From positions 93,107,018 to 93,171,017 of the forward strand of contig NC_084794.1 of assembly GCF_963169125.1 (NCBI RefSeq): a stretch of DNA of 64,000 nt, given 5' to 3'. Below the pieces are notes generated by a model. It worked only from the letters and a program-made list of their open reading frames with translations. It did not search any database and was not told the origin of the DNA. Below, piece by piece: positions 35,034 through 46,063 of this stretch (position 1 is its first letter; each line of letters starts with the position of its first letter). The DNA comes from Humulus lupulus. Lineage: Eukaryota; Streptophyta; Magnoliopsida; Rosales; Cannabaceae. The position numbers were made by a program, and so were the translations under genes.

Positions 35034-38000
35034 CGATTCATTGGCCAATGTAAAGTAGCAACCTAGTGAAACACTGAAAGCATACTTGAGTAGATTTTCT
35101 AATGTTGCAGCGCGATCTAAGGACGTTGATGTTATCTCCAAGCTCATGGCAATGAGAACATGAATCATGGTGGGAGGCGACCTGTGGCAAGAACTCCAAC
35201 GAAAAGGAGTTAAGAGCATAGATGAATTTCTGGCCTGAGCTTAGGAGTGAATAAACCTAGAGGAGGCATGAGCTTCTGTTGCAAGAACCAGCTAGGTCCC
35301 TGTCCAACCCATTGGAACAGTGACGAATGTTGTAGCTATGACTCAACCCAATACCCAGAATAACACTGGGGGAAATAACAAGAGGAAGGGGAATGGTGAG
35401 GGTGACCAGAAAGGGACGAAGAAGAACAAGTCGGTGGAGAAATTCAAGCCCATTTATGCTACCTAAACTGACCTAACAGACACCCGATAGCGTATCTTCC
35501 TGGCTAATTTTAATCGCCTCCTATGGAAGAAGCCAGATTCTTTAAGGCACCAGAGGGCAAAGAGAGTTCCTTCAAAGTTTTGCTGATTCCACAATTACAT
35601 CAGTCATAACACTAATGATTGCTGACAGTTGAAGGATGAAATTGAGACTCTCATTCGAGCTGGACCATTAGCCCAGTACGCTCGACATTGGGTAGTTCCC
35701 AATGAACCTGCTAGGCAGAATCCTCAGCCAGTTCTAGAAGCTCCAATAGGTCAACCTGGAACTCAGACGAATCAGGTCAACCCTCCCCCAATAGTAGGAG
35801 GAGATATAACCACTATTGTCGGAGGACTTCGTTTGGCGGGCACGAGATGCAGGGCCCAAAAGAGGTATATCAAGGAGTTGAAAACTCATAAAGGTGTGGA
35901 GTTCATCCCGGAGCAGCGGTTATCGAAACAACAACGGTTGGAAAAACAATCAATCATTTTCACGAAAGAGGATGCTAGCCACGTCCAATTCCCTCACAAG
36001 GACCCGCTGGTGGTAACCGTCCAGCTCGCTAACCAAAGGGTACACAGAGTACTAGTGGATAACGGAAGTTCCATAAATATACTTTTCAGGTCCACCCTAG
36101 AAAATATGGGATTATTTGTAACCAATTTGAAGGCGACCTCAATGACTTTTTACGGGTTTTTGGGTGAAGGAGCAGCGACCATAGGGACAATCAGACTAGT
36201 AGTGACATTGGGAGAAGAGTCACGAACTATCTAAAAAATACTCGAGTTCGTGGTAATCAATTGTTCGGCCGCATATAACGCGATTTTGGGCCGACCTGCG
36301 TTGATGGCATTTGAAGCCATCACTTCAATCCAACACCTGGCAATGAAATTCCCTTCAACCTCAGGGACATGCACAGTAAGAGGAGACTAGTTCGCCGCCA
36401 GAGAATGCTATAACATTTCTATGAAGGAAAAATCACAACCCAGGCAGCAGACAATGGTCATAAGTGAGGGAGGTGAGGAGTCCCAGGGAGTCGAAGTCAC
36501 CCGTGGGACGGAAGAACCTCGAGAAGAATATGGTGAGGTCGCCCAATGGGACAATATTGATATGCGAGTAGATGAAGACATGTTTGAGCTTAAATCAATA
36601 GAAGAGCTCGAGGAAATAAACATCTACCCGAAAGAACCTTCAAGAGTTGTAAAAATTGGGAAAAATCTTGAAGTCGAAAGGAAGAAAGAGCTGGTCGAGT
36701 TTCTACAGAAGAACCTGGATGTTTTCGCCTAGTCGCATGAGGATATGGTGGCAATCAGTCCAAGTATAATAATTCATACCTTAAACTTGGACAAGAGTGT
36801 GCCTGCAAAGTCCCAAAAATGGAGGCTTTTGGGGATAGCACGAGCTGAAGCATTAGAAGAAGAAATATCTCGCCTACTTAAATGCAAATTTATCAGGGAA
36901 GCAAAATACCCGATCAGGGTTGCTAACCCCATGTTGGTCCCGAAGCCAAATGGGAAGTGGAGAACCTGTATCGATTTCTCCGATCTCAACAAGGCTTGTC
37001 CCAAGGGCTGTTTCCCACTACCAAGAATTGATCAGTTGGTAGACGCCACGGCCGGTCACGAGCTTATGTCTTTCATGGATGCGTATTCTGGATATAACCA
37101 GATCGTGATGAACCCTGCAAACCAAGAGCATACTAGTTTTATGACCAAGCATAACGTATATTGCTACAAAGTTATGTAAATCAAGTAGAAAAACAGCGGG
37201 GCCACATACCAACGGTTGGTCAACAAGATGTTCGCTAACCAGATCAGGAGAACACATGGAGGTGTATGTCGATGATATGCTCTTCAAATCAAAAACTGCC
37301 AATAACCATGTATTCGACCTGGAAGAATGTTTTGGCATACTAAGAAAGTACAATATGAAGCTGAATCCCCAGAAGTGCACTTTTGTAGTTGCGTCAGGAA
37401 AGTTTCTGGGGTTTATAGTCAACACAAGGGGGATAGAAGCGAATCCGGAAAAAATCAGGTTGCTACTAGAAATGCCTTCACCCAGGTCATGTAAAGAAGT
37501 ACAAAGCCTGACCGGAAAGGTGGCGGCTCTAAACCGCTTCATTCAAAATCCACTGACAAGTGCCTAACATTCTACAACTTGCTCAGGAGAAACAAGAAAT
37601 TTGAGTGGACCGAAGAATGCGAACAGGCATTTCACGATAAAAAAATGCATCTAGTTGAACCCCTCGTACTATCAAAACTGACATCTGGAGAGTGTTTATT
37701 TTTTTACCTGGCCGTGACAGAGAATGCAGTCAATGCTATGTTAGTTCGAGAAGAAAACCAGGTGCAGAAACCCGTATATTATGTAAGGAAGAGGCTTCTT
37801 GGAGATGAATCACAGTACCCACTGATAGAGAAGCTTGCATTCTGTCTCATTTTGGCATCAAGGAAGCTCATGCCATACTTCCAGTCCTATTCTAGTCACG
37901 TATTAACCGACCAACCTTTAAGGTAGGTGTTGCAAAAGCCTAAAACGTCGGGACGTCTATTAAAATGGGCCATCGAACTTAGCCAGTTTGAGATATTATA

Positions 38001-39807
38001 CATGCCACGAACAACAATCAAGAGTCAAGCCCTTGTTAACTTTGTGGTTGAGTGCACTAACGAGCTGATAAGGGAGCTAGTGCAGGAATTATGGAAAATC
38101 TTCGTTGATGGATCGTTAAACGAGAACGCATCGGGAGCTAGGATAATCTTGATGTCACTTGAAGGACATCAGTTCCATACAACTTCCAGGTTCAGGTTTG
38201 AAGCATCCAACAATGAAGCGGAGTATGAGGCCTTATTGGCAGGGTTAAGGGCGGCGAAAGAGGTGAAGGTGAAAGCCATCCAATGCTATAGTGATTCCCA
38301 ACTCATAGTAAATCAGTTATTGGGGGAGTACCAAGCTCGAGGCATCAAGATGGCGGTCTTCCTGACTAAGGTAAAGGGCGAGTTGTATGATTTCGAGTTT
38401 AGCTCCATTGAGCCTATACCCCGTGAGAAGAATTCCAACGCTGATGCTCTGGCTCGACTCACTACCACCAAAGAAACCGAAACAATGAATGCAGTTTCGG
38501 TGGAGTTCTTGGAAAGCCCAAGTGTAACGGGAGAAACGATGGAGGTCGGAATGACTGACATAAGACTGACCCGGATTACTCCTATAATGGGGTACCTCAT
38601 GAATGGAAAGCTACCCGATGACAGGAAAGACGCGAGAAAACTACTATATCAAGCTCCATGGTATGTAATTGTTGAAGGAATCCTATACTGGCGAGGTCGT
38701 TCATTGCCCCTCCTGCGATGTGTTCTGCCTGAGGAAGAAAAAACTATTTTACAAGAAATACACGAAGGCTTCTACAGAGATCATGCTGGGGGGCAAAACC
38801 TAGCTCTGAAGGTACCGAGACAAGGCTGCTTTTGGCCCACTTTAACAAAGGACTCAATCTCGTATGTGCAGAAGTGCGACAAACGCCAGCGTTTTGCCAT
38901 AGTTTCCCGAGCTGCTCCAGTCGAGCTAACCATGATTTTATCCTCTTGGCCATTTGTAGCATGGGGAATTGACTTGATAGGTTCCCTGCCGATGGGAAAA
39001 GAAGGGGTTCGGTATGCAGTAGTGGCGATCGATTATTTCACGAAGTAGGTAGAGGCTGAACCTCTGGAAACCATCACCTCGAAGAGAATCCTGGATTTCG
39101 TTGTGAAGAATATCATATGTCGATTTGGACTCCCTAAAAAGATCGTGTCAGACAACAGAACGCAGTTCGATAGTGATCTTTTCACAGATTTTTGTGAAAA
39201 ATATGGCATAACCAAGAGCTTCTCATCGGTAGCATACCCACAAGCTAATGGGCAGGTCGAGGCTGTAAATAAGACCCTGAAGTCAAGCATAAAGAAAAGA
39301 TTAGATAAAGCCAATGGATTATGGCCCGAGCAGCTCCCATAAGTACTCTGGGCCTACCGGACCTCCCATAGAACCTCCACGGGACATACTCCCTTTTCCC
39401 TAACCTTTGGAAGCGAGGCTATGCTTCCAATTGAGGCAATGGTGACTACTCAGAGACAAAGGACATTTGAAAAAGATCATAACAGCGAGCTGCTTAGGGC
39501 ATCCCTCAATTTGATCGAAGAAAAATGAGAGGCATCACAGTTACAACTCGCCCATTATCAACAAAAGATCACTCATTATTTCAATTCAAAGGTCAAGGGA
39601 CGCAGGCTCAAATTATACGATCTGGTTCTCTGAAGGGTCTTTTTGGCAAATAAAGATCCCAAGGATGGTGTGTTAGGCCTGAACTAGGAAGGATCGTATC
39701 AGATCGTAGAGGTCCTATGCAAATGAACTTTCAAGCTAGCCCGGCTAAATGGGGAAATAGTCCCACGGACCTGGAATGCCCTCCATTTAAAAAAGTATTA
39801 TCAATAG
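35034..39807 (+). pseudogene. Element A gag end and pol (PR-RT-RH-aRH-INT), broken
   Basis: Continues the frame of 28907. It carries the rest of Gag, an aspartic protease (LVDNGSSINILF near 36055), RT (PKPNGKWRTCIDFSDL near 36945 and YVDDML near 37264), an RNase H, a second archaeal-type RNase H (IFVDGSLNENASGA near 38101) and integrase with H-x-H / C-x-K-C traces, WGIDLIGSLP, SDNRTQFD and QVEAVNKTLK. The pol stop is at 39805-39807. It is broken by many stops and by two compensating shifts, one near 37250 and one near 37548, so the whole length is still a multiple of three (2101 codons without the insert). Dual RNase H marks the Tat/Ogre branch of Ty3/gypsy. Confidence 0.85.
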
Positions 39808-40107
39808 TATTACCATTTATGTGAGGCTTATTTATAAAATCCATTTCAATTCAATAACAGTTGGATTATTAAATAATTACTTATTTGTTTTATTATTATG
39901 AGCTCACGCTGTAAAAGCAACCACGAACGTTTATACGTTTTGGTTCCTTGGGGGGCACATAATTGAGGAGAGTTTTTGAGAAAGTTCAACTTACTCGGAT
40001 AAGGATTAAAAACTTAGGAGTTTGGAGAAATTGATTATTCAACGACTTTTTAAAGCTCGAGTTTTCAATAAACCTAATGTGAACTAAGTTTGAGAAATGA
40101 CTAAAAC

Positions 40108-40319
40108 CTTGGATATAACCAAGTTCGAGGCCTAATTTCTAACAGGTATAATGATATTAAGTTTATTAAAAACCCTAGATATAACTAGGTCCGAGACTTG
40201 ATTTCTAACAGAAATAGTGCTATTAAGTTTATTAAAATCCCTAGACATAACCAGGTCCAAGACTTGATTCTTAACATGTATGACACAAATAAGCAAGCAA
40301 AATCTTGGATACAACTAAG
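40108..40319 (+). repeat. Post-pol hairpin array of element A
   Basis: Four short hairpins lie in about 210 bp, three of them in a roughly 66-bp tandem unit. Arms are CTTGG/CCAAG (40108-40123), CCTAG/CTAGG (40174-40189), CCTAG/CCAGG (40240-40255) and CTTGG/CTAAG (40304-40319). The loop is always six bases: ATATAA, ATATAA, ACATAA, ATACAA. The stems change together between copies. The same loop and closing GG/CC pairs recur in element C. Confidence 0.6.
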
Positions 40320-40554
40320 ATATTGATAAAATCTATCTCGATCTAAAAGTCAATCCCTAAGACTTCGAATGTACAAGAGTCTAAGGATTCATAAACATGA
40401 GAAAATAATAAACTGAGGGAAACATAAATAGATCACAAGTTAGGTGTATATTCAAAAATATATTGTCATCTCAAGGAGAAGAAAACCTCGACCTAAGGCC
40501 GAAGGCAATTTTTTTGGTCCCAAGGGACTGTTACAAAAATTTAAATAATAATAA

Positions 40555-41000
40555 TAATAAAACCAAAAGGTTAATCGACTAAAATACAAGGTTCAATATG
40601 GTGTGAATCCTTACAAAAACTTACTTTTTTTACAAAGAATTTAAAACCTTTTGAATAAATACATGGTCCAAAGGTTAATTTAAAAAAATAAAGGGTCAAA
40701 AAGGGAAATCAGCCAAAACATAGTGTTCAAATAATCGATCTATTTATTTATATTTTTAACTTTTTGACAAAACTTGAGGTCAACAAGTTAATTTTAAAAG
40801 TAAAGAGTCCAAACGGGTAATCAACTAAAACACAAGGTTCAAAATTGTGTGAATTCTTACAGAAAATATAAATTATATAAATATATAATTTATAATTTAC
40901 TTTTTATAAAGAATTTTATCCTTTTGAATAATTACACAGTCCAAATGTTAATTTTAAAAAATAAAGGGTTAAAACGGGAAATTTGTCATTCAGATTTTCT
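40555..41000. repeat. Diverged tandem duplication, period about 250 bp
   Basis: The block around GGTTAATCGACTAAAATACA, GTGTGAATCCTTACA and TTTTGAATAAATACATGGTCC recurs from about 40815 with changes (GGTAATCAACTAAAACACAA ... TTTTGAATAATTACACAGTCC). Phrases of the same kind also occur near 25745-25790, so it belongs to the surrounding repeat DNA rather than to element A. Confidence 0.55.
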
Positions 41001-42590
41001 TGAAAACCTTCAAGAGATTCGTTATACAATGAACACCATCATGAAAAAAAATTATAATCAAGATGCCTTCACGTGTCTATATAAGAAGCATGTTGTACGG
41101 GTAGGGTGAAAATGAATCCCTACTACACAATCTCCTAAAAATTATTTCAGAATATATATTTTTTAATCATTACGAAATACTGCAAAGTGCGATTATGTTT
41201 TTTAATATTTATATAAAGAGAGCCCCAAAGAGGTGACGTGACACTCTAAAATTGTTCCAAAGCACTCTTTTTTTTTCACAATTTTTAATTCTTATTTTTC
41301 AAATTTATGATTAGAAAAAAAACTAAAAATATCTAATTTTTTAAATAAAAAACGTAAAGAAGAAAAAAAAATTTATTTATGTTTTTTTTTTACAAAAAAA
41401 TGTATTTATGATTAATTAATGATAAAAGAATGAAAAAAAAATCTATCTAACTTTAAAGAAAAACGTAAACCATTTTTTTAGGGGTTTTTTCAAAAATAAA
41501 CTTTTTTTGGTATTTTTTTACTTTTTTACTGTCTCTGATTTTTTTTTCAAAATTACTATCTTAAGTTTTCGAAAAATATGTTTTTAAAGTTTTATATTTA
41601 CAAAAATACGGTGTTAATGAAACATCTAAAAAACAACAATAAGACAACAACTAAACAATAATCCTGTTTTTTTTTTAAATCAAAATATATCAGCAACAAC
41701 TATACAACAACACAACAATAGAACAACTATAAATAAAGTTAAACAACATGAAAACAGCTATACATAAAATCTAAATGGCACAAAAACAACAATAAGACAA
41801 CAACTAACATTAACTCACTGCATACTACACACATTTAAAAACAACAAATGAAGAACAACTAGAAGTCAACCCATTACATACTAACATGTTTTTCTTTTAT
41901 AAAAAAAAATCAAAATATATTTGAAACAACTAGACAACAATTAGACATCAACACAACAACACACCAACTACGTATAAACTTAAAACAACTAAAAATCAAT
42001 GTGAAAACAATTATACATAAATCTAAACAGCTAAAAAACAACGTGAAAACAACTATACATAAATTTAAACAACTAAAAAAACAACACTAAAAAGTACCCC
42101 AAAATCAACTAGATATCAAATAATGCATAAAAATTGAAAATTAAAAAATTTCAAAAAACACATGAATAACTACACATATACCTAAAATAAACCAAATAAT
42201 AATTAACAATCAAGAACAAAAAAATCACAAAAAATCTCATAATTAAATCAAACTTAAAAAAATTACTCATCATATACTTAATATACATTAAATTAACTAC
42301 ATATACCTAAAATAAACTAAAAAATAACTAAAAATCAACTCACACAACAAAAAGAAATTATCTAAAAATATATAAGGAATAACATAAAAATAAAAATAAA
42401 TTGTTGCACATTGAATTTCAATCAATAACCATGGTTATATAAGGACAACTCTCATATATGTATATACTAACATAAAATAATATCACTATTAAAAACTGAA
42501 ACTTGAGTACTCCTTAAAATCGTATGGCCATCTATATCATATAACACGCGTACTTTTTTTTTTTTACTATGAGGACATATATACTATATA
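41001..42590. other. AT-rich intergenic DNA
   Basis: No coding region seen. A 60-bp piece of the dispersed repeat lies at about 41213-41275. From about 41600 to 42370 the + strand is poor in G and rich in ACAACAA/AACAACT words, a low-complexity stretch with many partial internal repeats. Confidence 0.6.
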
Positions 42591-43085
42591 TCTTCTATAT
42601 AAAAAGTGTGTAGATAACGGAAATTCTTGGTTTAACGGAATTATTATAAAACTCTGTTAAGTTTGACGGCTTTTAAGAATCTGACGTTAATTTTAACAGA
42701 CTTACTTTAAATAATTAAATTTTTTTAAATAACATGAGGATAACGTTAGAAATATGATGGCATTCTTCTATATAAACTTTTTAAGTACACGTGTATATTT
42801 TTGGGCTGTTAAAAAAATCTATTAACGTCATTAGAAAAAATCCCACAATTGATATTTTTATTTCAATTTTTAAACTTTTATTTAAAACGGAATTATTATA
42901 AAACTCTGTTAAGTTTGACAGCTTTTAAGAATCTGACAAGGTAAGGAATATGATAGTATTCTTCTATATAAACTTTTTAAGTATACGTGCATATTTCTGG
43001 AGTGTTGAAAAAAATATGTTAACGTCATTAGAAAAAATCCCACAATTGATATTTTTATTTCAATTTTTAAACTTATATTTAAAAT
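42591..43085 (+). mobile_element. Helitron-like 5' terminus with internal tandem repeat
   Basis: The sequence after the A at 42590 reads TCTTCTATATAAAAAGTGTG TAGATAACGG and matches, in reverse complement, the 5' end of the Helitron at 58801-59525. TC after an A is the expected Helitron 5' boundary. A unit starting AACGGAATTATTATAAAACT is repeated at 42634 and 42886, the second copy with a deletion. No matching CTRR hairpin end was found nearby, so the right boundary of this element is unknown and the end given is that of the repeat. Confidence 0.5.
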
Positions 43086-43266
43086 AATAAAAATATTTAT
43101 AGGCCTTGATTTTTTTATTTTTTTTTTATTTTTGAATTTAAAAAAAAACGTCAGTTAACATTACCGAGTGTGTAATCTGTTTCGTCTAGATATTTAAAAA
43201 AAAAATCAAGTTTAATTTTTTTTTTAAAATATCTTTAATTTAACAGTACTCCTATATAAGAGTCAT

Positions 43267-43406
43267 CTTATCAAATATAATTTATCTCTCTCGAAACTCT
43301 ATCAATTGTGAGTACATTGACTACATTGTTAGGCTACCTTATCAAATATAATTTCTCTCTCTCCAAACTCTATCAATTGTGAGTACATTGACTACATTGT
43401 TAGGCT
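43267..43406. repeat. Two-copy tandem repeat, 71 bp
   Basis: CTTATCAAATATAATTT ... ATTGACTACATTGTTAGGCTA occurs twice in direct order, almost identical. Confidence 0.85.
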
Positions 43407-43615
43407 AGAGTTGAACAAGAGAACACGGTAAATATTTTTGTCACACAAAATCACATCTCAAATTCTTTATAATCATCCATTATTGATTTACTATACAATT
43501 TTCACATAAATAATTACATCTCAATTTACTATCCAATTTTTTCTCAAATAATTGCATCTCAAATTCTTTATAATCATAAATCATTGATTCAGTAACTATT
43601 TTTTTCACAATTCAG

Positions 43616-43795
43616 GTGGTGGTCAATCTTCACAGCAAAGTCCCAAGGTAAGTTGACACATAAAAATAATGCAAATTCAAATTTTTTAAACAAATTACTG
43701 TATTCACTTATCAATTACTCTATATCATAGATCATTTATTTACTAACCATTTTTTTTTTCTGAAATTAGGTGGTCATTCTAAGCAAAGTTACAAG
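43616..43795 (+). other. Two possible mini-exons with matching sequence
   Basis: Two short segments are each framed by an acceptor and a donor: 43616-43647 (CAG before, GTAAGT after) and 43770-43795 (TAG before, GTAAAT after). Both start GTGGT and end in A(A)AG, and their interiors resemble each other (GGTCAATCTTCACAGCAAAG / GGTCATTCTAAGCAAAG). They could be leader exons of the Helitron transcript. No translation is certain. Confidence 0.3.
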
Positions 43796-44127
43796 GTAAA
43801 TCGACAGTAAAAAATAATGCAAATTGAAAATATTTAAACAAATTACTCAATTCAATAATTAATTACTTTATACATCTTATTCAAAATAAAATTTTATCTC
43901 AAATGAGGCAGTGAAATGCCATCTTATACAAATTCAATTATAAATTACCATATTCATCTTATAGAAATTTGGTTTTTTTCTCTAATCAAGTAGTTATTCA
44001 CAAATCAGTGCAGTCAGTTCATATAAGATAAGGTTCAACAAATCACAAGGTATCTTCTTATACAAATTCAGTTATGATATATTATGCTATGTGAGTAAAA
44101 ATATTTTAAATGTTTTCAGTTTATAAA

Positions 44128-44953
44128 TTTAGTGAGTTGAAAATAGTAACAAAGTAAATAGACAAATAAAACCTACAAACATTAATAAGAATTTAGGATT
44201 GATTAGATCAACTATCAAGAAAAAATGCTAATGCAAAAATAAAATACTTAGATCTAGAGCTAACTCATTAATACTTGGATTGTTAAAATCTAATTTAATT
44301 TTATTGAAAACCCATGTAGCCATTAAAAAAGAAAAAGAAAAACTTTTAAAACTTATACTTGCCTCTGAAAAGTAACACATTAAAACCTAGTATAACATGT
44401 ACACATAAAAAATATAGTAACATAAATCCACCTATGCCAAACCATTCTCAGATCATCATATGCCAAAAATTTTACAAGCATGAATCCCCAAAAATGCTTA
44501 CATTAGAGGAAAAAACAGAATTAAATTATAAAAATATTTCAACAATACTCAAACAAAAAATTAATCACACAAATAAAAGGATTTGAATAAGTAGTAATCA
44601 ATTTAGTGAGTTTAAAATAGTAACACGATCAATTAGTAAATAGAGAAACAAAACATACAAGTATTAATAAGATTTTAGGATTGATTAGATTAATTATCAA
44701 GATTAAATAATACTCAAACAAATAATGCTAACAATGTATAAATAAAATTCTTAGATCTAGAGCTAACCCATTAATACTTGGGATTGTTAAAATCTTACAT
44801 AATTTTATTAAAAAAACCATGCAACCTTTATAAAAGAACAACAAAAACTTTTAAAACCTATACTTGCCTCTAAAAAGTAACACATTAATACTTAATATAA
44901 CATGCACATACAAAAAATATAACCTATGCCAAACCATTCTCTGTTCTTCTTAT
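44128..44953. repeat. Direct duplication of about 340 bp (44128-44463 and 44603-44953)
   Basis: Both copies run from TTTAGTGAGTT through TTAGGATTGATTAGAT, CTTAGATCTAGAGCTAAC and ACTTGCCTCT to CCTATGCCAAACCATTCTC, with moderate divergence and small indels. The second copy ends about 40 bp before element C. No coding potential is seen. Confidence 0.75.
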
Positions 44954-44995
44954 GATAGAGTAGTTAGGAAAAGTTGAGAAGAAAATAATAGAATC

Positions 44996-45791
44996 TGTTG
45001 ACGCCGTTTTTCGTCAAACAGTGAAAGAAGAGCACGTAAACAATGAATGACAATGGCTAAATGAAATAAAACAAATCAAACACGCTATTTTTACGTGGTT
45101 CAGCAGTTAAATCTGCCTAGTCCACGAGTCTCTGTTATTAATCTTAAGATTATCTCTGAAAATTCTTTAGCATGAATTCTGCAGAGATTTCTCTCAAGGA
45201 TCAGAATTTCGGTCCATTACAATGGTGCATGGCTTCTATATTTATAGAGAAGGATGCAGAATACTATCCCACATATTTTGGGTAGTTACTCTTTTGTGAA
45301 TAAAATAAATGGCTTTAAATGCCTATAATCAGATATAAAAGGAAACGTCCCTGAAGACCAGGAAACGCATAACTGACCTTATAATATCCCACGATTCTTG
45401 GGGATTTACATTAATAAATGAGGATTACATCTCATATTTATAATACTTGTAGATATTCAAGGTGGTTATCGCGTATCTCTAAGGCTTTAACATCCCAGGT
45501 CTCACGTCATTGTGCGAGCTAATGACATCTCCCGAGATCACGTGTCTTTCGAGATCGTACGTACATCGAGCTCGAGACCCCCGGTCCGAAGTCGTCCCCG
45601 AGGATGAGTGTGTTCTCGGAGCTACCTTTCGAGATCGAGATCGTTTCGAGCTCACCATATTCGAGGTCATATATCGTACTTTGCAGGCTCGATATACGAT
45701 CCTGGAGCATACTCTAATCCTTACGAGACCATTTGTTGCAAATCCAACTTTCGAGGTCACATTTACCATGGCTCGAAATCTGGGTATAACA
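44996..45791 (-). repeat. 3' LTR of element C
   Basis: 796 bp, plus-strand ends TGTTGACGCCG and GGGTATAACA. It matches 56851-57647. Confidence 0.9.
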
Positions 45792-45806
45792 TCTTGCCCC
45801 CTCAAA
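45792..45806 (-). promoter_or_regulatory. Polypurine tract of element C
   Basis: The minus strand reads TTTTGAGGGGGCAAGA directly before the 3' LTR, the expected plus-strand DNA primer. Confidence 0.7.
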
Positions 45807-46053
45807 AGTATTTGTTCGAATCCTAAGAGAAGGAAACTTTTGAACTACTTTCTTTGAGAATTGTACCGTTATACACTCTTGAAAATGGACACGCGTCAGC
45901 TGGGTATTGCTCACTTTAGGTACTTGAGTACCTTGGAAACACGCCCACGATCGTCCGTCTGACAACTTTTCGGCGCCTTCTTGTCATTGATCCCCATCCG
46001 TTCGATCTAGTGGGGATTTCATTCGACGCTCCTGATTAATTCCTTTTCCCCAC

Positions 46054-46063
46054 CTATATATAC
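46054..46063 (+). promoter_or_regulatory. TATA box of the antisense ORF in element C
   Basis: CACCTATATATACAAGACCCC is a near-ideal plant TATA box. It is followed by a pyrimidine-rich start region (CTTCATCTTCTTCAC, about 46075), an A-run near 46109-46137 and a GTAAGT donor at 46283. An acceptor TTAG before 46765 would close a leader intron of about 480 bp. It lies between the 3' LTR and the ORF at 47071, so the ORF appears to have its own promoter rather than using the LTR. Confidence 0.55.

Larger units (their letters stand above)
26183..40540 (+). mobile_element. Element A: decayed Tat-type Ty3/gypsy retrotransposon lacking a 3' LTR
   Basis: The element starts with a TG...CA LTR (26183-28815, about 770 bp without the nested insert), followed by GTTTGGTGCTCTCATT in the primer-site position. 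One gag-pol frame follows (28907-39807), then a post-pol region with a hairpin array. A second, complete retroelement (30436-35028) sits in gag. Domain order is Gag, protease, RT, RNase H, a second (archaeal-type) RNase H and integrase, as in the Tat/Ogre branch. No copy of the 5' LTR is found after pol: by about 40550 the sequence is the AT-rich repeat DNA of the surroundings, so the 3' end is deleted or rearranged. The right boundary given is approximate. Confidence 0.8.

Noticed and set aside
40849..41109. 86-codon ORF after element A
   Set aside because: Runs through the diverged tandem repeat and AT-rich DNA, with no domain.
45510..45857. Arg/Ser-rich ORFs on both strands over the element C LTR
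   Set aside because: Shadows in the LTR that recur at 57367-57733. They are disrupted by single-base differences between the LTRs.
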